The translations under genes were made by a program, and so were the position numbers. Below, piece after piece: positions 1 through 4,605 of a DNA stretch of 5,044 nucleotides; the first letter of the stretch is position 1, and the number at the start of each line of letters is the position of its first letter. This DNA is from an uncultured Clostridia bacterium. Lineage in GTDB: Bacteria; Bacillota; Clostridia; Oscillospirales; CAG-272. The notes below the pieces were generated by a model, which worked only from the letters and a program-made list of their open reading frames with translations, did not search any database and was not told where the DNA came from. The stretch spans positions 1-5,044 of the forward strand of contig CALEJO010000013.1 in the NCBI GenBank assembly GCA_937898155.1. The letters are read 5' to 3'.

Positions 1-1184
1 TGCGGCATGGTCGCGGCATCGCCCGGGTGATCCTCGTCGCAGGTGAGTTGCGGCAAGCATCGGATCAGATTCCGGCAAGTCGGAAAGATGCGGAGTCGGG
101 GGACACCATCTTCATCGGCAAGCCATTCTTTGAGCGCGAGCCAGCCGCCGACGCGGTCGGGCGCGAGCTTCGTCAGATACACGCCGCCCTCGGCAAAGAG
201 GTCCGCCGTCGTCCGTCCGCTGTCGCGGTTGCGGCTCCAAAGGTCGGCGGGCGCGATCACCGTCGCGTCCTCGGGCAATTTCGCCCGCACTTTTGCGGCG
301 GCGGCGCTGACGATCTGATCTTTTTCATAAATTTCAACATACACATACGCGCGCCCGTCGGGGCAGACCGCGATGAAGAGCGCCGCGAGCATATCGAGCC
401 CGTAGTCGATCGCGCAATAGCGCGTCGCTTCGGGCGGAATCGCGACGGGCGGGCAAACGTGCTTGTCCGCGCGGAACTCGGGGAAAAACTGTCCCGAAAA
501 CACGTTCCAGTCGCCGTAGAGCCACGCCGCCCGCAGGTCGTCCGGCAATGCTTCGAGCCGCCGGACGTAATCGGGATCCTCGCGCATCAGCGCCTCGTTG
601 TCGTAAACCGACGCGGCGATGAAGCGATAGTCCTCGGGGGTTTCGCCCCTGCGGAATTCCCGATCGAGGAAAAGCCGTTTGACGTATCCGTGTCCCACCC
701 CGCCGGGGTTGCAGGTGAGATACATTCGCTTCGGAAAGTCGTTGACGCCGCGAAGCGACGCGGATAGCGTCTGAAACATCTGCTCTTCGATCTGCGTCGC
801 CTCATCGATGGCGATCACATCGAATTCCTGCCCCTGATATTGAAGCAGGTCGTCGTATCCGGCAAGATAGCCGAGTTTGAGCAGAGAGCCGTTGGTAAAC
901 AGGAAGCATTTGTCCCGTTCGCAGAAGGTGGCGAGCGTCGGCTCGCCGCAGAGCATCGCGCAAAGCGGCCGAATGTGGTTTTCGCGAAGCTCGGGATAAC
1001 TGCGCCGCACGAGCAGCGCCCGAATCCCCGGATACCGCAAGCAAAGAAGCGCGAGCTTGCCGCGGAGCGCATAGCTCTTCCCGCCCCCGCGCGCGCCGCC
1101 GTAAGCCGTATATTTGGCTTCGGAAAGAAAGAACTCGCGCTGTTTCGGCGAGGGCGTGATCGAAAGGACTTTTTCATTTTCCAA
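1..1184 (-). CDS. terL: Phage terminase large subunit TerL (TTG start; 3' end cut by window edge)
   Basis: This is the ATP-driven motor and headful nuclease that packages phage DNA into procapsids. The frame is open for 394 codons from a TTG at 1184 to the left edge. An N-terminal ATPase domain shows Walker A GGARGGGKS (residues 29-37), Walker B DVIAIDEA (122-129, catalytic Glu128) and a coupling motif TCNPGG (157-162). A C-terminal RNase H-like nuclease domain begins near AIDYG (258-262, Asp260), with further acidic positions downstream. The window ends at CDEDHPGDAATMP, which resembles the stretch shortly before the conserved C-terminal 'DALRY' of such proteins, so only some tens of residues are probably missing. 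TTG is chosen because GGAGGAGG lies 9 nt upstream and no in-frame ATG precedes the Walker A. An ATG at 1177 is in the wrong frame. The start lies inside the end of terS, so translation is probably coupled. Family assignment is confident; subfamily is not. Confidence 0.93.
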   Translation of the reverse strand, partial: MENEKVLSITPSPKQREFFLSEAKYTAYGGARGGGKSYALRGKLALLCLRYPGIRALLVRRSYPELRENHIRPLCAMLCGEPTLATFCERDKCFLFTNGSLLKLGYLAGYDDLLQYQGQEFDVIAIDEATQIEEQMFQTLSASLRGVNDFPKRMYLTCNPGGVGHGYVKRLFLDREFRRGETPEDYRFIAASVYDNEALMREDPDYVRRLEALPDDLRAAWLYGDWNVFSGQFFPEFRADKHVCPPVAIPPEATRYCAIDYGLDMLAALFIAVCPDGRAYVYVEIYEKDQIVSAAAAKVRAKLPEDATVIAPADLWSRNRDSGRTTADLFAEGGVYLTKLAPDRVGGWLALKEWLADEDGVPRLRIFPTCRNLIRCLPQLTCDEDHPGDAATMP

Positions 1185-1611
1185 GGGTGCTTGCCTCCTC
1201 CGAAAGCACGACGGAGACCGTCTCCGCCTCGGTTTTTTCGCCCCACCCAAAGTGTTCGCGCAGAATCGCGAGCGCCAGCGTGCCGTTGATCGTGCCCGTG
1301 ATGCTGTTTTCCTCGATGAATGCTTCGATGCGGAGCATCGCCATCTCGACCGCCTTGGCAAAGGCGGCGTCGCGTTTCATCGCGGCAAATTCCCGCTTCG
1401 TGACGCCGAGTGCGAGGCAAAGCCCCGAGACGGTATAGGGACGCGCTTTTTTGCGCGAGCAGGCGAGGCATTTCTCGTCGCCAAACGGGGTTTCGCATTT
1501 TTCGCACGCCGCCACCGCCGCGCCGAGATCGCAGTCGCGGAAATACTTGGCGGCTTTGCGGGCGAAGACCGACGCCGCCATGTGCGCGGTCGTTTTACGC
1601 CCCCTCGTCAT
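1174..1611 (-). CDS. terS: Phage terminase small subunit TerS with a four-cysteine insertion
   Basis: This 145-residue protein is probably the DNA-recognition subunit that selects phage DNA and hands it to TerL. A helix-turn-helix-like stretch, RPYTVSGLCLALGVTKREF (57-75), matches the pattern of terminase small subunits of the gp3/DNA-packaging type. Downstream, a helix and the stretch GTINGTLALAILREHFGWGEK (106-126) match the 'N-x-x-x-A-I-F-x-L-K-N-x-F-G-W' ending typical of this group. Unusual is Cys36-x2-Cys39-x8-Cys48-x2-Cys51 just before the HTH, a plausible zinc knuckle where relatives usually carry a variable linker. The ATG at 1611 overlaps the preceding gene by 17 nt. No good Shine-Dalgarno is visible there and an in-frame TGA lies close upstream, so translational coupling is likely. 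An ATG at 1581 is a weaker alternative start. Its stop codon lies 8-10 nt inside the terL frame, so terS and terL overlap by 11 nt. Confidence 0.85.
   Translation of the reverse strand: MTRGRKTTAHMAASVFARKAAKYFRDCDLGAAVAACEKCETPFGDEKCLACSRKKARPYTVSGLCLALGVTKREFAAMKRDAAFAKAVEMAMLRIEAFIEENSITGTINGTLALAILREHFGWGEKTEAETVSVVLSEEASTLGK
1194..1201 (-). promoter_or_regulatory. Ribosome binding site that fixes the TTG start of terL
   Basis: The minus strand reads GGAGGAGG, a near-perfect anti-16S match. It is followed by a 9-nt spacer and the TTG at 1184-1182. It lies within the last codons of terS. Without it the large subunit would have no obvious start, because no ATG is in frame at the N-terminus. 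Confidence 0.8.
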
Positions 1612-1819
1612 CGTCGCGGTATGGCACTTCCGTCGTCAAATCGAACATATGTTCTTCCGCGTAATCTTGCCAGCAGTCCGTGTGGATGATGTCCTCGCTT
1701 TCGGGGATCATGCGGGCGTCGTCGCAGGCATAGACCGCGAAGCCGCATTGATCGCAAATGGCAATAATGCGGTTCCGGTCTCCTCTTTTCGGCGAATTCC
1801 GATTCATAAACTGATTCAT
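1595..1819 (-). CDS. Small Cys/His zinc-binding-type phage protein, first gene of the packaging operon
   Basis: This protein has 74 residues and unknown function. The middle reads ICDQCGFAVYACDD, then HTDCWQDY, giving Cys-x2-Cys followed about 20 residues later by His-x2-Cys. That spacing recalls small zinc-ribbon or LIM-like proteins common in Firmicutes phages. The C-terminus is acidic (YRDDDEGA). The start at 1819 is chosen over an upstream in-frame ATG at 1906. It has AAAGGAGG 8 nt upstream, and the upstream ATG would lie above the promoter -35 (1885-1890) and so outside the transcript. It is the first gene after the promoter and overlaps terS by 17 nt. Its position suggests a packaging accessory or regulatory role, but that is inference only. 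Confidence 0.75.
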   Translation of the reverse strand: MNQFMNRNSPKRGDRNRIIAICDQCGFAVYACDDARMIPESEDIIHTDCWQDYAEEHMFDLTTEVPYRDDDEGA

Positions 1820-1827
1820 GGGACCGC

Positions 1828-1835
1828 CCTCCTTT
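1828..1835 (-). promoter_or_regulatory. Ribosome binding site of the zinc-protein gene
   Basis: The minus strand reads AAAGGAGG, 8 nt before the ATG at 1819. It decides the 74-residue start over the longer in-frame reading that begins at 1906. Confidence 0.75.
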
Positions 1836-1861
1836 CTGTCGGTTTTGTTCCCTGTGAGCGT

Positions 1862-1890
1862 ATTATAGCACGGCGTTTTCGTTTCGTCAA
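1862..1890 (-). promoter_or_regulatory. Near-consensus sigma-A/sigma-70 promoter of the packaging operon
   Basis: On the minus strand the -35 TTGACG (1890-1885) is followed by exactly 17 nt and then the -10 TATAAT (1867-1862). Five of six -35 bases and six of six -10 bases match consensus. The predicted transcription start is about 1855, giving a leader of roughly 36 nt before the ATG at 1819. It points at the zinc-protein, terS and terL genes, and no other gene lies between. Confidence 0.85.
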
Positions 1891-1899
1891 TGCAAAATC

Positions 1900-1913
1900 C
1901 GAACATTTGTTCG
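1900..1913 (-). promoter_or_regulatory. Probable LexA (SOS) operator
   Basis: The minus strand reads CGAACAAATGTTCG, a perfect 6-bp inverted repeat around two bases. The Bacillus LexA/DinR consensus is CGAACRNRYGTTYC. This site fits 13 of 14 positions, including the invariant GAAC and GTTC halves with 4-nt spacing. It ends 9 nt upstream of the -35 element, around -45 to -58 from the predicted start. That is somewhat upstream of the classical overlapping position but close enough to affect polymerase binding. LexA control of the packaging operon is inferred from this match. Confidence 0.7.
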
Positions 1914-1920
1914 CGTTTGC

Positions 1921-1937
1921 ATCCGTTTTCATCGGAT
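1921..1937. repeat. Short inverted repeat upstream of the LexA-like box
   Basis: ATCCG and CGGAT are separated by 7 nt (TTTTCAT), starting 7 nt beyond the LexA-like site. It is a possible second operator half-pair, but a 5-bp repeat could be chance. No function is assigned. Confidence 0.25.
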
Positions 1938-1942
1938 AGGCG

Positions 1943-1968
1943 TTTTTTGCGCGCAACGGCGCAAAAAA
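1943..1968. repeat. Inverted repeat TTTTTTGCGC / GCGCAAAAAA beside the terminator
   Basis: Two perfect 10-nt arms (1943-1952 and 1959-1968) flank a 6-nt loop GCAACG. The right arm includes the terminator's T-tract as read on the minus strand. A transcript passing the terminator could therefore fold a second hairpin that uses the same U residues. It may be a bidirectional terminator remnant or simply a second stem. Confidence 0.5.
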
Positions 1969-1998
1969 GAGGAGCGATCGGATGTCCGATCGCTCCTC
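1963..1998 (-). terminator. Strong intrinsic terminator after the DUF1653 gene
   Basis: The minus strand forms a perfect 14-bp stem, 1998-1985 paired with 1982-1969 (arm GAGGAGCGATCGGA), with a tight loop around 1983-1984. It is followed directly by six Ts (1968-1963). It sits about 70 nt past the DUF1653 stop and roughly 55 nt before the LexA-like box. It separates host transcription from the phage-type operon. Confidence 0.9.
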
Positions 1999-2029
1999 GC
2001 GAAAAAATATAAACTGCTTTATTTTGCTT

Positions 2030-2077
2030 TCATGTTTCCTTGATCCGATCCCCGCGCGAAACGGTTCTCATGTTTCC
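2030..2077. repeat. 10-bp direct repeat at the end of the DUF1653 gene
   Basis: TCATGTTTCC occurs at 2030-2039 and again at 2068-2077, 38 bp apart. The second copy contains the DUF1653 stop codon (TGA read on the minus strand). The length is short enough to be chance; it could also be a small duplication scar. Confidence 0.4.
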
Positions 2078-2286
2078 CCGAGAAACGTGAAGCGGCGATA
2101 GACCGTTCCGTCTCGCTCGACCGATTCGTTCCACATGGAGGCGGAGCGCACCCAAATGCCGCGCTCCCCGTAAAGCGCGCGATAAACCACCATCTGCTCA
2201 CCGGTTTCGGAGTGCGTCGCCAGCGCGAGCACCTCGTATTCCCCGCCCTTAAAATGGCGGTATTTTCCGAGTTTAATTTCGTCCAT
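2068..2286 (-). CDS. DUF1653 family small protein
   Basis: This 72-residue protein has full family length. It matches the DUF1653 pattern throughout: G-x-YRHFKG (7-14), then YEVLALATHSETGEQMVVYRALYG (17-40), then IWVRSASMWNESVERDG and a C-terminal RFTFLGET. DUF1653 proteins are small, predicted beta-rich and widespread in bacteria; their function is not established. The ATG at 2286 has GGAGGTG about 7 nt upstream. The gene lies 57 nt past the second permease stop, just beyond the terminator-like hairpin at 2302-2333. It is followed by the strong terminator at 1963-1998. No promoter is recognisable in the short gap, so expression may depend on read-through from the transporter operon. Confidence 0.9.
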   Translation of the reverse strand: MDEIKLGKYRHFKGGEYEVLALATHSETGEQMVVYRALYGERGIWVRSASMWNESVERDGTVYRRFTFLGET

Positions 2287-2301
2287 AAAGCACCTCCGCT
2301 C

Positions 2302-2333
2302 TGAAAAGAGACGGGAGCGCGCCCGCGCTCCCG
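2302..2333 (-). terminator. Probable intrinsic terminator at the end of the transporter operon
   Basis: The minus strand reads CGGGAGCGCG, then two bases, then CGCGCTCCCG: a perfect 10-bp GC-rich stem (2333-2324 with 2321-2312). It is followed by TCTCTTTT. The T-tract is interrupted, so termination may be partial and allow read-through into the DUF1653 gene, whose ribosome binding site begins a few nt downstream. Confidence 0.7.
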
Positions 2334-2343
2334 CCGTTTTTGT

Positions 2344-3297
2344 TTATCTCTGTCCTTTTTCGTAAGGGATTCCTTCTGCCTTCGGGCATCCGGATTTCTT
2401 TGCCGTCAGCGCCAGCACGACCAGCACGACGAAATAGGGGATGATGTTATAGAAATACATCGGCATCCCGAGCGATTTGAAAAAGTCGATCGAGGACGAC
2501 ACCGCGCCGATACATTTGAGGAAGCCGAACATAAGCGCGCCGAGCGCGATGCCGAGCGGCTTCCAGTTGCCGAAGATCATAATGGCGAGCGCGAGGAAGC
2601 CCATGCCGGCGACGGTGCTTTCCGCCGTGCCGCCCGCCGTCGTCGCGATATAGATATACCCGCCGCATCCGGCAAGCGCACCGGAAATCGTCGTGCCGAG
2701 ATAGCGCATGGACGCGACGTTGATGCCGACGCTGTCCGCCGCCTGCGGATGCTCGCCGCACGCGCGCAGGCGCATACCCGTTTTCGTCCGATAGATCCAA
2801 ACGGAAAGCACGATGAATACGACGATCATCAGATACGTCGAAATATACGCTTTATCGAGGAAAATCTTGACGAAATCGCTCGCGTCGTCGCGGATCAGCA
2901 CAAAGTTCGTGGAGAGCGGCATGACGAGCTTTTCCTGGTTGAAGAACGCCAGCGCAAGCGTATTGACGATCGCGGGCGCGAGCATATTCAGCGCCGTGCC
3001 GCCGATCGTCTGGTCGGCTTTCAGCCGGATCGCGGAGAACGAAAGGAGCCACGAATAGAGTGCCCCCGCCGCCGCCGCGGCCGCCATGGCGATCACAAAG
3101 ATCAGTTGCGGATGATCGAGAAGCGTATTGTTCTTTTGGAACAGATAAACCGCGAGTGCGCCGACGAACGAGCCGAAGATCATTTCGCCTTCCAGCGCGA
3201 GGTTGATGATACCGCTTCGCTCGGCAAACATCCCGCCGAGCGCCACGATCAGAAGCGGAATGGTGTAAATCAGCGTTTTTTGAATCAGAAATACCAT
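2344..3297 (-). CDS. BMP-family ABC transporter permease, second subunit (NupQ/YufQ-like)
   Basis: This 317-residue inner-membrane permease is one half of the channel of a nucleoside-type ABC importer. It has about 8 hydrophobic segments, roughly at 5-24, 38-53, 65-90, 100-120, 152-170, 200-220, 227-260 and 280-300. The family signature ERSGIINLALEGEM (26-39) and a cytoplasmic coupling-loop-like stretch TKTGMRLRACGEHPQAADSVGI (171-192) are present. These identify the BPD_transp_2 type found in BMP operons such as Bacillus nupNOPQ and Streptococcus rnsBACD. The start is 3 nt after the first permease stop. Its ribosome binding site AAGGAGGG lies inside the last codons of that gene, so the two are likely translated together. 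Guanosine or other nucleosides are the expected substrate, but permease sequence alone does not settle it. Confidence 0.93.
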   Translation of the reverse strand: MVFLIQKTLIYTIPLLIVALGGMFAERSGIINLALEGEMIFGSFVGALAVYLFQKNNTLLDHPQLIFVIAMAAAAAAGALYSWLLSFSAIRLKADQTIGGTALNMLAPAIVNTLALAFFNQEKLVMPLSTNFVLIRDDASDFVKIFLDKAYISTYLMIVVFIVLSVWIYRTKTGMRLRACGEHPQAADSVGINVASMRYLGTTISGALAGCGGYIYIATTAGGTAESTVAGMGFLALAIMIFGNWKPLGIALGALMFGFLKCIGAVSSSIDFFKSLGMPMYFYNIIPYFVVLVVLALTAKKSGCPKAEGIPYEKGQR

Positions 3298-3300
3298 GAT

Positions 3301-4605
3301 TTAACCCTCCTTCTCTTCATTTTCATCCGGCGTTTGCGGCTCCGCGGGAGCGTCCTGCGGCTCCTGCTCATCGGATGCGTCCGGTGCCACATCCTGCGGT
3401 GTCGGATCAACCGGAACGGCCGGCACGACAGCCGCCTCCGCCGCCTTTTTCTTTTTCGCGTGGAGCATCGTGCGGATCAGCTTCGAGAAGCCCGCGAAAT
3501 AGATGATCAGCGCGATGATGATATCGGAGATATAGCGGTTATACCCTGCCGAAACGAGGTTGTCGCCGCCCTGTCCGAGATAGCGCAGGAATATGCCGGA
3601 GAAAATCACGCCGATCGGGTTATTGGACGCGAGCAGCGCGACGGGAATGCCGTTGAAGCCGTAATCCGGCAGTTTGCTGTATGCCGAAGAAAACTTGAAT
3701 TCGATGCCGGGGTTCAGATAATACAGCGCACCGCCCAGCGCCGCGAGACCGCCCGCGATCGCCATCGAGAGGATGATGTTGCGCTTTTCGTTCATGCCCG
3801 CGTATTTCGCGGCGTTGCGGTTGAAGCCGCACGCTTTGAGCTCGTAGCCGAACGTCGTCTTGTTCATGACGATGTAAACCACGATCGCCAGCGCGACCGC
3901 GATCAGAATGCCCATATCGAGATAGGAGCCGCTGAAAATCTTGTCCAATCCGAGCTTTGGCGTCTTGTTATTCGTCATCGCCGTCGTGATCAGATAACCG
4001 GATTTGCCGTGACCGGAATTGATGAGTCCCGGTTTCGTGCTGAAAAACCAACTCACGAGGTTTGCCGCGATCCAGTTCGTCATGATGCAGACGATGACCT
4101 CGTTGACGCCGAAAAATGCCTTAAAGAGTCCCGGGAGCGCGCCCCAGATCATACCGAGCAACACGCCCGTGATAAGGGCGATCAGCCAAACGAGAACGCT
4201 TTCCGCGCCGCCCTCCGTCGGGAAATTCAGCGCCACGAAGAGCGAACCCGCCGTTCCCATCAGGAACTGACCTGCCGCGCCGATATTGAAAAGTCCGGTC
4301 TTGAACGCGATCGCCACGGAAAGTCCCGTCATGATGAGCGGCGCCGCGTAGAAGATCATATCGCCGAGGTTCATATTGATATAGCTCGCGGAGCCGCTGG
4401 AAAACGGTCCGCAAAGCAGAATGGCAAGTCCGCTGAACGCGTCCAGAACGCTCATGCGTTCGGAGACGAGCGCGATGATGAGCATCACGACGAGTCCGAT
4501 CACGAGTCCCGCCAGAATGCAAAGGAGCGAAGAAAGAACGGACTGCATTCCCTCGCTTTTCCAAACCGAGCGAGCCCATTCTCCGAAGGATTTTTTCTTA
4601 TTCAT
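3301..4605 (-). CDS. BMP-family ABC transporter permease, first subunit (NupP/YufP-like), with an acidic Pro-rich tail
   Basis: This 434-residue integral membrane protein pairs with the shorter permease to form the channel. Hydrophobic segments fall near 23-46, 82-100, 105-127, 137-165, 170-188, 229-247, 278-297, 318-342 and 360-377. The signature GLFNIGAAGQFLMG (104-117) and a coupling-loop-like TTFGYELKACGFNRNAAKYAGM (250-271) mark the BPD_transp_2 family. The ATG at 4605 overlaps the ATPase stop by 8 nt and has GAGGAGG about 9 nt upstream. An in-frame ATG at 4716 would overlap the ATPase by over 100 nt with no family match, so it is not used. The last 53 residues (382-434) are low-complexity: KKKK, then Ala/Pro/Asp/Glu/Gln repeats ending DENEEKEG. 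That tail follows the last membrane span, is probably disordered and cytoplasmic, and goes beyond the conserved family core. Confidence 0.92.
   Translation of the reverse strand: MNKKKSFGEWARSVWKSEGMQSVLSSLLCILAGLVIGLVVMLIIALVSERMSVLDAFSGLAILLCGPFSSGSASYINMNLGDMIFYAAPLIMTGLSVAIAFKTGLFNIGAAGQFLMGTAGSLFVALNFPTEGGAESVLVWLIALITGVLLGMIWGALPGLFKAFFGVNEVIVCIMTNWIAANLVSWFFSTKPGLINSGHGKSGYLITTAMTNNKTPKLGLDKIFSGSYLDMGILIAVALAIVVYIVMNKTTFGYELKACGFNRNAAKYAGMNEKRNIILSMAIAGGLAALGGALYYLNPGIEFKFSSAYSKLPDYGFNGIPVALLASNNPIGVIFSGIFLRYLGQGGDNLVSAGYNRYISDIIIALIIYFAGFSKLIRTMLHAKKKKAAEAAVVPAVPVDPTPQDVAPDASDEQEPQDAPAEPQTPDENEEKEG

Noticed and set aside
27..767. A 246-codon plus-strand open frame inside terL
   Set aside because: It is antisense to the terminase large subunit, which has unmistakable ATPase motifs. 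The product is Arg/Ala/Val-rich with no recognisable family.
815..1507. Minus-strand frame with ATG at 1177 or 1507 inside terS/terL
   Set aside because: It is out of frame with both terminase subunits and its product is Arg/Ser/Ala-rich. The real TerL frame begins at TTG 1184 with a better ribosome binding site.
1820..1906. Longer N-terminus (29 extra residues) for the zinc-binding-type protein
   Set aside because: The upstream ATG lies above the -35 element of the only promoter, and no ribosome binding site precedes it. The ATG at 1819 has AAAGGAGG at ideal spacing.
1914..2067. Search for an attachment site, tRNA end or integrase remnant at the phage/host junction
   Set aside because: No tRNA-like sequence or long direct repeat was found. 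Only the 10-bp repeat and hairpins listed above are present, and they do not establish an attachment site.
2019..2201. A 60-codon minus-strand frame and a 13-codon frame (2030-2071) around the DUF1653 stop
   Set aside because: The first overlaps DUF1653 out of frame. The second has no clear ribosome binding site and is too short to distinguish from chance.
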